Shown: in pieces, positions 1-11,286 of the stretch
Layout: every line of letters starts with the position of its first letter
Numbering within the stretch: the first letter of the stretch is position 1
Assembly (NCBI GenBank): GCA_002751075.1
Contig: NAOQ01000107.1
Coordinates: forward strand, 121,740-164,844
Length of the DNA stretch: 43,105 nucleotides
Direction: 5' to 3'
Source of the DNA: Ichthyophonus hoferi
Lineage: Eukaryota > Opisthokonta > Ichthyosporea > Ichthyophonida > Ichthyophonidae
The notes under the pieces: generated by a model
The model's database searches: none
Told to the model about the DNA's origin: nothing
What the model saw: the letters and a program-made list of their open reading frames with translations, nothing else
Translations under genes and position numbers: made by a program

Positions 1-144
1 ATATGTAGTCATTCCTTGTCTAGGGCCCACTTTATATATCTTATCCTATCATACTGTATAAACCAACCACCCTATCACTCTTATTACCCAATTACATCCT
101 CTTCATATAATATGCCCGAGCTCACTTTCCATCCTGCCATCCAG

Positions 145-1008
145 TTATGTATGGGCTAGGCGACACGCTATTGGCAGATCTTCTAGTAAGCGGCACACAT
201 CGAGTGGTGGTTGGTCTAGGTGATAATCTGGTAGATTTTGTCTCTGTAGATGATGTTGTGGATGCTCACATGGCTGCTGCTGGTAAATTTCTTATTGAAA
301 ATTGACTATAAAACCCCCTGCCACCGCACCGCATCCCAACCACCTTTTCTCTTTTGATTCTGACTTACTATTGTCAAGTATAGAACCGACATGCTATATG
401 TTTTTTATGTAATTTATCTCCCTAGATCGTTTTCGCTCGTGTAGATTCATTATCTATCCTAAATTAATATTTTTATTCCCCGAGTAAACCAATGCTTGGT
501 GGTCCTAGAATCACGATAGCTTTATTTTATTGGTGAACGCCTTGTCATAATGACGTAGCTGTTTGACCATGCACCCATGGTCACATCCTATCCTTACTGT
601 CTATATTTAGGTGTGATTGTAACCACAATTACTCTCTTACAATATTATCTAAACAATACTCCTCTATACTATAACAATCTTATAGTGCTCTTATTTAATA
701 TAGCATTACATAAAAAACATTGTGTATAAAAACAATGTAACATTCGAATAAATTTTTTCTTTTTCTTTTACCTACTTACTTATTTACTTACTTACTTTTT
801 ACATACATACATACATACATACATACTTACTTACTTACTTACTTACTTACTTATTTATTTATTTACTCATTTACTTACTTATTTACTTACTTACTTTTTA
901 CATACATACTTGCATACTTACTTATTTACTTATTTATTTATTTACTTACTTACTTACTTACTTACTTATTTACTTACTTACATACATACTTACTTACTTA
1001 TTTATTTA

Positions 1009-1040
<32 letters not shown>

Positions 1041-1044
1041 TTCA

Positions 1045-1080
<36 letters not shown>

Positions 1081-2806
1081 TTTACTTACTTACTTACTCA
1101 TTTACTTATTTACTTATTTACTTATTTACTTACGGACTTACATGTATACATACATCTTGCCCCCATCACAGAGAGACTTACTGCGGATTCGCCCATTGCT
1201 GGCAGGTATGTATTTATTAAACCACATGGTTATCAGTACTACTTTAGCGCGACATTATAAAAAATTGGCTGTTATTATTATTATTATTATTAATTACAGA
1301 TGCAGTTGGGTTGTAATCGATTGAAATAATAGGGTGTGTGTATAATAGAGTAGGGTAGGGTAAAGTATGAGGACAGATGAACCATATATATGTATAGTAT
1401 AAATATAATATTAACAAGATACCTGATAGTTTGTGAAATCTCATGACCATGCCTATAAACCCCCCCACCCCAACACACACACCCTGCACCTAACCCAATT
1501 TACACCGCAGTGTCTATAATCTAGGGGGAGGTGATCCGGTCACCTTAGCCTATTTCCAGGGATCCACTAGTGAGGCGATTAATCATTGGCATCAGGCCCC
1601 GCCCAATCACATGAGATCGTGGGCTGCCTATTTATTGGCTCTTGCAAACAATATGGTGTGTGTATAAATGGATATATGTGTATTGGTATATATTCATTTA
1701 CTTATTTATTATACCACATTATAACATATGTATATTTAAACTTGAACGGGTAGTCAGTATGTACCGGTATATAGTTGGGTATAATAGAATAAAGTATAGT
1801 GTATTGTAGTATAGTATTATATAGCATGGCAGAGCGGGGTATAGTATTATATAGTATGATATACCAGTGTGTATAAACAGAAACCAAAAATCATAATATG
1901 TGATATTTATTGGCCATTATATTGGCCATAGCGTTACCGAAAGATAGTAGCTGGCTACTGTAGTCTCATCCTATAGTATATAGATGTTAAAATGACTAAT
2001 CTTGGTGATTGGCTAACTATCATTGTCTCTCATATCCCTTCCCTTCCCTCTGTTTCTTTTACCCTTTCTCCACTGTTACTATACACACATACCGACGATT
2101 ATACCGTAGTATTACATAAATACATGCATAGATAACGTAATATATTTTAGATATTTTCTTGTAGTCCTTTGAGCTACATTTTGTAGTACCGCACATACTA
2201 TCATGCCTACTATTTTACTATTATACATACTATTGTACATACCACCATACATACTATTATACCATTATACATACTACTATACTATTCTGCTACCTTACAT
2301 ACTGTTCTGCCATTATACTATCATACATACTATCATACATACTATCATGTGTACATATAGCTGCTGAGTGTCTTTAATATTAATGCCGTACCAGCCTTTA
2401 GTCCTACCTTAATGGCTATTTACCAACGAACCCTGACCTTCAGCAAGTAATACCCTCCTACCTCACCCCTTTGCTGCCTTTTTCTCTCTGTATTTATCAT
2501 CAACTCTATGTATATCTCTGCTTACTTCTATCCTAATAAACATACCTATTTGTCCTATATATTCTTTTATAGTTATTCTTCGTTTAAGTCCTTCTATCTC
2601 TGTATCTATCTACCTACCTATCTATATCTCTATCTATCTATCTACCTGTACTTTCTCTTTTTTTGACACCCTACCGCACTGCCTTTTACAGTAAAAAGGC
2701 CGAACGCTATCTTGACTATCGTCCTGCTCATAAGACTAGCGACGTCATAGCCTCCATAGTATCCACCTATGAGACAATGACATGTGCTGCCTCTGTCCCT
2801 TCATAG
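145..2806 (+). CDS. NSDHL: Sterol-4-alpha-carboxylate 3-dehydrogenase, decarboxylating (NSDHL/ERG26 family), C-terminal half, 5 exons
   Basis: Exons by GT-AG and phase: 145-282, 1172-1205, 1511-1659, 2395-2446, 2692-2806, ending at TAG 2804-2806. The family is an NAD(P)-dependent short-chain dehydrogenase that oxidises the 3-beta-hydroxyl and removes the C-4 carboxylate of sterol intermediates, usually at the ER or lipid droplets. Visible family blocks in order: YGLGDTLLADLL (the usual YGPGD.. segment), GLGDNLVDFVSVDDVVDAHM (usual GDG.NLVDFTYVDNVVHAH), AAERLTADSPIAG across the exon 1/2 junction, a segment ending in WAAYLLALANNM, FSPTLMAIYQRTLTFS, and the C-terminal KKAERYLDYRP (usual KA...LGYRP). 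The N-terminal Rossmann fold and catalytic YxxxK lie upstream of the window. Each junction keeps frame (phases 1, 2, 1, 2). The third donor is chosen among overlapping GT repeats at 1656-1664 because only 1660 gives the needed phase. It could be another 3-beta-HSD paralogue, but the NLVDF..V block favours NSDHL. Confidence 0.82.
769..1140. repeat. (TTAC)n/(TTAT)n/(CATA)n microsatellite in sterol-gene intron
   Basis: About 370 bp of imperfect tetranucleotide units, mainly TTAC with TTAT and ACAT variants. It fills the second half of the intron between exons 145-282 and 1172-1205. Long Thr/Tyr/Leu-rich open frames across it are a by-product of the stop-free repeat. Confidence 0.9.
2205..2650. 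repeat. Imperfect CATACTATTATAC-type and (CTAT)n repeats in introns
   Basis: 2205-2350 holds loosely repeated ACATACTATCAT/ATACTATTATAC units in the intron before exon 2395-2446. 2593-2647 holds (CTAT)n/(CTAC)n units in the last intron of the sterol gene. Confidence 0.7.
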
Positions 2807-3762
2807 CGATTGACTTGTTTATGTGTAGGTGGATGTACTCCACCCAATCATAATTCTTTCCCTGATTCTTACGAATCTAATTTTAGACAAATTAAGAATT
2901 TGTACCTCTACATTATACTACAATACAATACATTACAATACAATCCCAATGATATATACAATTAATTCTACACGTACACACGCTGGGCCACGTAATACCA
3001 TCTGCTTGTGGTAACGTGCGAGTATGTGCCAATGTTTCAGTAATATTGTAGTCAAAGTAAGAGTATAGTAAAAACGATGAATTTCTTTACAGCAGCCCAC
3101 AATCAATCTTGTGATCGCTTTATATCTAGCTTTGTATTAGTTAACTTTGAGTTTATATGAATGTGTGGCTGGGAATTAATAAAGATCATTGCATATTGTT
3201 TTATGCGTATATTTAGCCAATAGAAATATTTTTCGTATATTCACTAATCTTTTGATTGGTGCTTGAACATTAGACCTCTATATTTTATAAGTAATACCTT
3301 GTATATTGTATGCTTAATCCATCTAATGGCAGTTCGTTTTACAATGTATTTATTTATTTATTAGACTATTGATAAACTATAATTATTTTAACATTATTGT
3401 GTTAGATAATATATATAATGGTTGCCTCTAGAATGAACGATAAGAATTGCTGACTATTTCTATTGCGTATGACATGCCTACCCGACGTCTACATTTAAGT
3501 AGAATAAATAGACATATATATATCTTCTCATTTATATGCATTAGTTTATATTTATTTGGCACTTGTTATTGGAAGGTTAAGTATTTACCCTATCAAGTCC
3601 AATTACGACATATACAGTAATTTATAAGCTAGTAGGTAGCCTATCAAATCATTGCTCTGACACACTCCTTGTGACTCAGAACAAATTGGACAACCTCTTA
3701 TTCTTTACACGAAAACGTGGTAAAATAAAGTAATAAGTAAAATAAGAACATAAATATAACTT
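2807..3762. other. Intergenic AT-rich DNA, no gene seen
   Basis: No open frame with coding character was found on either strand. It contains the presumed 3' UTR of the sterol gene and short direct repeats of ATACAATACA (2920-2950). Confidence 0.5.
3178..3183 (+). terminator. Possible poly(A) signal of the sterol gene
   Basis: AATAAA, about 370 bp after the sterol-gene stop, is the first clean hexamer downstream on the plus strand. Assignment is by position only. Confidence 0.3.
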
Positions 3763-3786
3763 TGACGTCATAATAATCCTATAAAA
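3763..3786 (+). promoter_or_regulatory. CRE palindrome plus TATA-like element
   Basis: TGACGTCA at 3763-3770 is followed nine bases later by TATAAAA at 3780-3786. The spacing resembles a compact core promoter. The nearest plus-strand open frame is at 4243, and no transcript is proven. Confidence 0.3.
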
Positions 3787-3867
3787 GGACAATATTCTAT
3801 GAACCAATTGAGTAAGACGCTAATTAATATACGTTCTTAATGATCTTTCTCTATTTGTATCTATTAT

Positions 3868-4107
3868 TTATTGCTGTCTGTTAACTATTTCCATAATATA
3901 TTCATAACCAATAGCTAGCCAAGTAAAATGCATATGAAAAACTGTGTAGGTAGATTCAACCAGTTGCAAGATTTGTGTATTTAATTGTTTGGTTTTATAA
4001 ATGGAAAGTAAAAGATCTTCAAGAGGTAGAGCAAGGCAATGATTGCATACTTTAATAAAACCTGTATCCAATGGCCTCTTGCACATACCTACATATAATA
4101 CCAACAT
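3868..4107 (-). CDS. Hypothetical ORF or exon, minus strand
   Basis: A 79-residue open frame with unusually non-repetitive composition for this region (for example RPLDTGFIKVCNHCLALPLE and IYKTKQLNTQILQLVEST). No family was recognised. It could be an exon, since a tatgtag|GT context precedes it on the minus strand, or chance. No promoter is visible. Confidence 0.2.
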   Translation of the reverse strand: MLVLYVGMCKRPLDTGFIKVCNHCLALPLEDLLLSIYKTKQLNTQILQLVESTYTVFHMHFTWLAIGYEYIMEIVNRQQ

Positions 4108-4242
4108 ACCTTATAAGCTTAGCCTCCTTTCAATCCTAAGTATGGCTCAATTGAAAGACCTGTTCAATTCATTTAGCCATAAGATCATAGTTTTCATAGT
4201 TTAAACTTTGAAAATTTTATTAAGAGTGTATGAGCCAGTTGC

Positions 4243-4527
4243 TTGCAGGGATGCATTGCATCAAACCTACATTTTAGGGCGCTAGCATTTAATATTATAC
4301 ATAATATAATCCCTATATACCTCTATAATAGTATACTTTTAAGAAGATCTTTTATATATATACATTCTACGCTATTATATTATATATATAACAACAGATT
4401 AAATTGGCACAATGCTTGTACACTAAAAATTATTGCTATTGTTTATTTAATACTTCATGGACTAACCAGTGAATTATCAGTTACAACAAAAGCAGAAAAT
4501 GGGGAAGATCTGAAACAAGTTATGTGA
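4243..4527 (+). CDS. Hypothetical ORF with nearby poly(A) signal
   Basis: A 94-residue open frame. The first half is AT-driven and hydrophobic. The last 50 residues look more coding-like (RLNWHNACTLKIIAIVYLIL, then ELSVTTKAENGEDLKQVM). AATAAA lies 25 bases past the stop (4552-4557). No family recognised. The real exon may begin after the AG near 4398. Confidence 0.25.
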   Translation: MQGCIASNLHFRALAFNIIHNIIPIYLYNSILLRRSFIYIHSTLLYYIYNNRLNWHNACTLKIIAIVYLILHGLTSELSVTTKAENGEDLKQVM

Positions 4528-5162
4528 CTAAAAAAAAACACACAATAAGTCAATAAAACCAAAACGTTTATTATATATGGTCACTGACCTTATGCGGCTT
4601 TCCTTCATAGGTAAGCCAAAGGGTAAATTAAATTATAAACCGGGACAGTGGAAAATCATTAAATTATTTTACTTGTACTGTTATTTTACATGTTATTGTT
4701 ATGTACATAATATAATATATTATGTGTTCATTCTCATTTTTAATTATTATTGGAAGTCTTGTATGACAGTGGCCGACGAATATATATTAATAGTACTTCA
4801 CAAAAGTTTCTGTAGACAAACATGAACAAAAACAAGAAAATTGTTGAAGAGGAAATACTCGAAGATTATACGATTAAAGGACCATGGTTCAATCCTCTTT
4901 CTTGATCTCGTTATATTCGATTGACAGATTTCATGGAGCACAATGGTAGCAACTTGGCCTTAGTCAGCATCTACAGCTACAAGAGTAACAGAATATGCCT
5001 CATAAAATGGAGTAAATAACAAACTTAAAAACTACAGATCCAAGGTAGCTATTAGTATATTCTTTTTCAAAATACTGTGGATGTGCAGGGAATAGCATCA
5101 GTATAGAAAAGGGCGGAGACAGGCGGGTCATAGTCATTATTATTTACTTCGTAGCTGCTGTT
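4528..5162. other. Spacer with scraps of open frame
   Basis: This holds tiny open frames that read like coding but are too short to assign: 4822-4905 (MNKNKKIVEEEILEDYTIKG) and about 4930-5019 (MEHNGSNLALVSIYSYKSNR). They could be exons of an unrecognised gene or fragments of an old element. Confidence 0.3.
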
Positions 5163-5558
5163 CTAATTGAAAGAGTATTCCTTCGAATCCACATCTATAT
5201 ATGCACCTTTGGTGGACTCTAGAGCTGCTACCCTGCGGAAATTGTCTACGTAGCTATTCTTGCTGCCGCTGCTAAGAGAAACAGTGTTCATCATATCGGA
5301 CAGCATGCTATCGTCAGGACCGTAGTTTTTTTCGTAATAATGCATTTGTACTTCCTTAAAAAACGGATGTGTTTCAATACCCACTACAGCCCCCCTACGG
5401 GCACGAATTTGTGGTTGTAAAGTGACATCCATGTTATGCGCTAACTCGTATGAACTACAATAACCCTCTGAGCTCGTATGAACTATAATAATCTTATGAG
5501 CTGAGCTCGTGCAAACTATAATAACTTCTGACACAAACTTAATTTTATGACCTTCCAC
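5163..5558 (-). CDS. Hypothetical intronless protein, 131 residues (or 90 from an internal Met)
   Basis: The best single-frame ORF outside the named genes. From the Met of MDVTLQPQIRARRGAVVGIE the sequence is complex and polar (THPFFKEVQMHYYEKNYGPD, then DSMLSDMMNTVSLSSGSKNS). The upstream 40 residues come from a 28-bp triple repeat, and the start near 5430 may be the true one. No signal peptide, membrane segment or known motif was recognised. On its own strand a GC-box-like GGGCGGGG lies upstream (5722-5729) and a TATATATAAAA tract further up (about 5823). Cytosolic or nuclear by default, function unknown. Confidence 0.4.
   Translation of the reverse strand: MEGHKIKFVSEVIIVCTSSAHKIIIVHTSSEGYCSSYELAHNMDVTLQPQIRARRGAVVGIETHPFFKEVQMHYYEKNYGPDDSMLSDMMNTVSLSSGSKNSYVDNFRRVAALESTKGAYIDVDSKEYSFN
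5445..5531. repeat. 28-bp direct repeat, three copies
   Basis: Copies at 5445-5472, 5473-5500 and 5506-5531 share CTCGTATGAACTATAATAA plus a variable CTTCTGAG end, with a 5-bp CTGAG spacer before the third. In the minus-strand ORF they encode repeated IIVxTSS units. Confidence 0.85.
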
Positions 5559-6323
5559 CTTATAAGACTCGAGATATCTTCAACTTTCAACCAAATTATT
5601 GAAATCTATGTACAACCTACAATTCCTTAAGATCTCAATACACAAACCCAATCAAACAAAAACAATAATGCATAATAATAATCTAACTTCACTATATACC
5701 CCTTTCTATGTGCCAAGAATACCCCGCCCATCTACATCTAGCCGGTTGGGAAAGCATTGATGGCGTATTTCATATCTATGTCTTTTGACATATTAAGGGA
5801 ATTTTACGATTGGTTGATTTGTTATATATAAAATCTTTTAAAAAAATACTTGTTGAAGTGGGAAAATTTAAGATTTGAATATTTATATATTACCATTATC
5901 ATATGATCAATTATTTTTATTTAAAATATATATTAAAAATAATATAATATAATATAATATAATATAAAAAGTCCGTATATTTTTGTCCAACATAGCCTAT
6001 ATATAAGATAAAATACTAGAGTAAAGGATTATTGCTTCTCAAATTCAATTGGTTAAACAGATCACTTGGCAAAAAAGCACGTAATACCTCCAATAAAATA
6101 TTTTGGTAGAACAATTTAATAAGCCATAGATGTAAACTAAAAACTAAAATAAAAGATAATATTGGTTGAAGTGATAGTCAGTTTTAAATCTAAAAAGATA
6201 GTGGGAATCGATTAGCCAATAAACATGACCTCCTTTATCTCTCAAGTGTTCCAACTTGCATGTAGGCCTTTGTATAGAGAATAGTAGATAGGTTCGTTTC
6301 TGTGACCTCTATCCAATAATAAT
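5559..6323. other. AT-rich spacer
   Basis: No coding frame seen. It contains an (AATAT)n run at 5936-5967, a GC-box-like CCCCGCCC at 5722-5729 and a GATTGGTTGATTTG...TATATATAAAA stretch near 5809-5835 that could serve as a promoter. Direction is uncertain. Confidence 0.4.
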
Positions 6324-6635
6324 TCAGGGAATACCGAACTCGGGGGGATGGTTTAGGCATGTGGCGCTCATGGGTCTTATGAGAGGCTCACCGAAGGCTC
6401 TTCTATATCTAATATTAGCTGGAATTTTGTAGAAGATCAGGCTGGTCTTTGAAAGTCTGCGCTGTGATAGCGTCATTATGGACGGGAAATCGGAGGTGGT
6501 ATAATCCCAATTGGGAATAAATCTGTAAGGAGAATATATATTTATATATATTTCGTCTATACGGGAAAGTCCCGGCCGAGTGTCATGGTTGGGGTTGCTA
6601 ATGAAGATGATGTCCACGTGGTTTAACACGTTCAT
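6324..6635 (-). pseudogene. Fragment resembling a LINE apurinic endonuclease C-terminus
   Basis: The 103-residue minus-strand frame contains NPNHDTRPGLSRIDEIYIN, then about 15 residues later WDYTTSDFPSIMTLS. The exonuclease-endonuclease-phosphatase fold of LINE ORF2 typically shows S-R-I-D-x-I-Y-[IV] followed by SDHxPI. Here SDF replaces SDH, which would remove the catalytic His. No reverse transcriptase was recognised next to it, so it would be a short relic. A cellular EEP protein or chance is possible. Confidence 0.35.
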
Positions 6636-6901
6636 AATACTAACACAGCCAGTATATTTATATATTAACCAGGATATCTAGTTATGCATTGTGTGGTGTT
6701 TAGCTAACATGTCCTGATGAGCTATTGTTTATAATCAAATTTAGTTGGTTATGATAGAAAAATCGGTATAGTTAAGTGTGTTATGTTTGATTTGTTGCGA
6801 CCAGAATTTCTGATCGGAAATCGCAATCTAGGATTTCTCATTAGACAATCTGATTGAATACTTCTCAATGCTTCGAAGAGCGACTGGAATAAGTGCAATA
6901 A

Positions 6902-7135
6902 TTGCATGTCCGGTACTCAACCAATGCATACACTACACCACACAAGATACTATATTATTATTATTCTTATATACAAACTTCTACATTCCATAAGCTAACA
7001 ACATGGGGATATTATCTTAGTAACTGTATTCTGCACATGGTTAAAGATGTGGAAGAAAGAGATCCTGAACCAATCCAGAACGAATTCAAATCAATAATAC
7101 TCCACGGAATATTATCTGCCCACGCTTTCCCTTAG
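6902..7135 (+). CDS. Hypothetical ORF or terminal exon
   Basis: A 77-residue open frame. Its last 45 residues look coding-like (WGYYLSNCILHMVKDVEERD, then PEPIQNEFKSIILHGILS). The N-terminal half follows AT-rich sequence and may not belong. No family recognised. Confidence 0.2.
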   Translation: MHVRYSTNAYTTPHKILYYYYSYIQTSTFHKLTTWGYYLSNCILHMVKDVEERDPEPIQNEFKSIILHGILSAHAFP

Positions 7136-7458
7136 TAACAAACGGCTGACGATTGCAAATTGTCTGGTAGTCACGTTAATTCACAATCTTCTATTTCTTA
7201 TTTTAGGTGGGATACGTTCCTGTCACATGTAATAAGTTCCTAGTAGTGACATTATTGCAAATTAGTGGCAACCCCCTATTGAGCCATGTGCATATCATAT
7301 TTTATTTTGGCCTCAAATAAGGCAAGTTCTGAGACATGTAGTTTAGCCAATTTATTCTGTGGGTGGTCACTAACATGCTCCAAAATCTAATTCACTTGGA
7401 TTGGGGCAATTCCTGATTCAACTACTGGTACAATTGTTAAAACACGCAATACATCAGA

Positions 7459-7491
7459 ATTGACCAATGAGAATGGCTCTATCAGCTCTTA
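7459..7491 (+). repeat. 33-bp dispersed repeat, left copy
   Basis: Identical to 20817-20849 (begins ATTGACCAATGAGAATGGCT). Weaker similarity continues for about 70 bp to a TAGTCTAAAC box in both places. The two copies bracket the tandem copia elements in direct orientation. Confidence 0.85.
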
Positions 7492-7637
7492 GGAATATAC
7501 TTCATCCAGCAAGGTAAAAATATATTACATTATATATTATAAATATATACCTAGTCTAAACAAATGGGATATTTAAATTACCATTTTTTTCCTTTTTTTT
7601 TCTTATATACCAACACATCTTTAATATAAACATTGGT

Positions 7638-7862
7638 GAAATTTAGATACCTAAAATACATTATATCTCATTTGTGGGGAGATTTAGATTAACAGATTGC
7701 AATGCATCTAATCTATCAGCGCACATGTAATCTAAATAGAGGGGATATTTGGGATATTTAGATAACTAGAAAAATATCTTATTTATAGGGAGATTTAGAT
7801 GAACAGATTATAGTACATCTTATCTATCAACGCGCATGTAGACTAAACTTAGGATAGATTGA
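7638..7862. repeat. Tandem duplication, about 112-bp unit
   Basis: Two diverged units (7638-7750 and 7752-7862) share GGGAGATTTAGAT.AACAGATT..., then ATCTATCA.CGC.CATGTA and a TAATCTAAA/TAGACTAAA box. A third, more distant relative lies at 21600-21720. Confidence 0.65.
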
Positions 7863-8142
7863 AATTATAACATTCACTACTGCTTTAATTATTGGTATCT
7901 GATTCTGATTGAGGAGTTTATAAGAGTACTAGGAGCACTAGTACTAGGATATAGGTTTAGTCATGACACATGATTAAAATAACCAATAACCATTATTCTC
8001 TGTTGGAACCAAGATGTTCAATGTTTTTTTTTTTACTGTCAGCAATACATTTTTGTGTTCGGTTCAAGTTACTTATTTGTATAACGTTCTTTTAACTGCA
8101 TGGTGTTTTCAACCTGGTAAATTGATTTGGCAATACATATTA

Positions 8143-8481
8143 TGTGTTCGGAATAGTAAGTATAGACAGGAGCATTCCTGTAATTTATATTTGTTTACAG
8201 GGAGAGGGAATACCCAATTTATTTGAATTTTGTGTCCGACTAGGTCCTTTACTAGTTATTGCCGTTTATATTTATACTTGTCTTTTCTAGCAGGCACTTT
8301 AACTGTCTACCTCGTTGGTGTAACTGCTCATATATTTTGTATTGACAAATCAAACTGTAGTTGAAAAATGTTATGCAACTAAATCATTTGCAACTCATAT
8401 TGGACCACAATCATTGATCTACTTATTATCTGGGCTTCGACCGAACCTTCTTACTCGTGTGTGACTAGCAATCTCGTAACA
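8143..8481 (-). mobile_element. Inverted solo LTR nested in the Copia-A 5' LTR
   Basis: Read on the minus strand it runs from TGTTACGAG to GAACACA (about 339 bp). It shares GTAAGAAGGTTCG.TC.AAGCC with the LTR at 19933 and AGCAG.TACACCAA.GAGGTAG with the LTR at 14193. Removing it lets the Copia-A LTR align continuously with the LTR at 14193. No perfect target duplication is visible. Confidence 0.65.
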
Positions 8482-8638
8482 TCTAAGGAGTTAAACAATG
8501 AGATACTTAGCTAAAAAGCCATTTCACAAGAGATAGATAAGATTCGAAAGTGTATAAAAGAAAAGAAAAAACAACCAATAAAAATGTTTTTGTTATTCGT
8601 AAATAATTTATTGTTCAATGTATGTGCTTTATGTTTTA

Positions 8639-10450
8639 CTTTACATTATGCTTATTGTTGTCAAAGAAGTTGAAGTAGATAATCCGGATATTTTGCTAGA
8701 AGACCCACTAATTAAACCTGGGATTGATTTCTTGAGTAATAATAACTCCATAACTATATACATGCAGCCACAATTAAATTACAGTTATTACATATGTTTG
8801 TATCTATGTGTATTTGCATGCTTGTATGTTTGTATATTTGTATATTTGTATGTTTGTATATATACATATATAATATATTGCTGAGTAAGAGGCCAAAACC
8901 TTCAATATCCGTTGATCAACAGAGAGAGATTCAAGAGCAACTATAGAGCTTTATCTGTCCTTTACCTGATGACGACTATCTAATCAAACCCAGTACAACC
9001 GATAATAATCCTATTTCCATTAGGGTTATTGACCCCAGTCATGCTTCCATTTCAATTCACTACTCTCCTCCATTTATTGTCGAATCCACTATAACATAGT
9101 CTTTCCTGTTGGTTGCTCTCTCTTCAGATACCCAATCAGACCAAGAGCACGTTGCTCAGCCATATGTCAGTCCTACATTTTCAGATGCTACCAGGACCAC
9201 CTTATCACACCAGCAAGTCACTACAGTCAATTACCATAAACAGCATTGAACCTCAGCACCTCATTAAAATATTCCTCTTCCCCCAGCCACTGCACAACTT
9301 ATAATAATGGTTGATCTATATGCCTACGATGCTACCCTCACATCTCTTCAAAAATAAATGGCACAAAGGGATGCTCAAACCATGCAGCTCTTAACTGGGA
9401 CACAACAACAAATGGCATGATACACTGCATTAGTTAATGACTGTCTTTAACAGTTCAATGCTGCTTTCAAAGCCCAAATGCACGAGCTCTCCTCCTCCAC
9501 TACAGCAACTAATACGCGTTTTAAGGAGCTCCCCATCTCAACCAATAAATCAATAATGAATTGGCTGTGATGCTCAGGGCTCTCACATGAAACTTGTCTA
9601 TGGAATCATTTCTCAATTATACTCTCGTGACCGAGGCTTCAAAACCTAGGCCAGTCTGTCAATGTCATCCTCTTCAAGCTGGAGGCAACAATGGAGACAG
9701 CAGCCGCTTTGGTAAAATCCCTGAAGCCCATCTCATCTTCAACAAACAACACTCTTACCAGGCAAGCTCCAGGGAGCCTGGATGGAATGACCCAGAACCT
9801 CAATCTAAAAAACCAACTCCTGATCATTCCATATGATCCCAAAAATATTACTACACCCATAAACCAGTGGTTACTCCTTCCTTTAATGAACCTGAGACCT
9901 TTATGTTTTTTGTAGTATGTAAGCTTGACATTGTTATTTCAATACTGAACCCAATCTTGCTGACTGTGCCCTAGTATATCAAGGATGCATTCCCTCCCAG
10001 TCAGAGCACCTTGCCAGACACTATTTTATCTCACCCGTTTGGTGGGTAGTCACAAATGACAGTTGCCAGTTTTTAAAAAAAGCAGACGTCAATGAGTGGG
10101 CGTTGGACAAATATATTAAACTAAAATGGACTTTTGGGACATTATCTGATCCTTTTTTCAGCCAATACTATGTGGATTTCTTCGAGGCCCATATTCTTCT
10201 TGGGAAAACAGGGACTCTGCTTCTCCCACATTATAGAACTATTGCTCTTTTCCTTGTTGATTCCCAGTATTAGCTGCCTAAAGAATGCATAATCACATTC
10301 ACCATCAACACTCTTTACCAACATTTAGAATGCAGAACTTGCTGATACAACCTCCAGGCCACATTAAGTTCAAGGTTGACCTGGAAAATTTCTTTTTCCA
10401 CAATTACCATCCTGGATGTCTACCTTGAAGCAGGAGATAATAAAAAAAAA
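8639..10450 (+). pseudogene. Copia-A gag-like region (fossil)
   Basis: It starts with a conserved segment (VKEVEVDNPDILLEDPLI, later PLPDDDYLIKPSTTDNNP) whose relatives occur at about 14520-14850 and 24300-24540, so it belongs to the element family. A Gln-rich, coiled-coil-like stretch follows near 9360-9560 and a gag-like stretch near 9990-10250. It is broken many times. Identification as gag rests on position between LTR and protease. Confidence 0.5.
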
Positions 10451-10566
10451 AACACATTTAAAATGACCAAACCACAACACCATGTTCTCCACATAAAGTT
10501 ATTCATAATTTCTGATTAAGAAGGAAACGTCCAATCAGAGACAGGACAAAACTAGAATATCTCTAC

Positions 10567-11286
10567 TTGCTCCACCATGTAAGTTTCATTCTGACCATCT
10601 ATCTATTGGCCAGCCAAACTACATATGAATGTTGTCCCAACTTTGGAAAAACCTTTATTCCAAAAGTTAAAAATAACCCTTTAATTGATATTACCCATAT
10701 AACTGAAGAGTCACATGTTCTGCTCAACAGCAACCAATCCAACAAGGCCGCCAACAATTGTTTTGCTGGGTTGCTGCATTCTGCATCTTATGGGCATCAT
10801 GCTATCCCACAAAAATCTTTCCTCATTGACGGTGAAGCCAGCTGTCGTCTTTGCAACAATTGTCAGGCATTCCAAGACCTCACCCACACACATATTGATA
10901 TCACAATAAGCACAGGTGAAATAGCCACAGCCGCTCAACAAGGTACCACACATCTTAAGGCCATGATTGGGGATATCACACATAATTTGGTCCTCTTACA
11001 TGTTCTCTACGCCAGTGCAACAGTTTTCAACTCATTTTCCATATCATTTTTTCATGGCCAGGAAGTCACAATCACTTTCTATGATGCCCTAGTTACAGTT
11101 GCATTTAATGGTGGTTGTCCCCTCACAAGAAATTGTTTTAGTGACAATGTCTATTTGCTGAATGCCAATGCTATCTTTCCTAACAGATTGGTTGCACTAA
11201 ATAATCTGTCATCTACTTCTAACCTCTACAACACCAATATTATTGAACCAGAAACAACCTACAATGGCCAAACACCCGAGGGATAA
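10567..11286 (+). pseudogene. Copia-A protease region (fossil)
   Basis: A 239-residue frame. SFLIDGEASCRLCNNCQAFQ matches the copia aspartic protease segment WxxDSGASxHM...F with the active-site triplet altered. The expected L..VLYV-type block follows as LLHVLYASATVFNSF. Part of a broken pol. Confidence 0.7.

Noticed and set aside
910-1260. 116-residue LTYLLTYLL frame
   Set aside because: Translation of the (TTAC)n microsatellite, with the real exon 1172-1205 at its end in another frame.
6330-6490. Plus-strand frame WFRHVALMGL...PKALLY resembling a LINE C-terminal W-x-G-H-V block
   Set aside because: It is antisense to the better endonuclease-like frame (SRIDEIYIN) and its expected continuation is absent.
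10711-10983. Minus-strand frame of 90 residues
   Set aside because: Antisense shadow of the copia protease frame.
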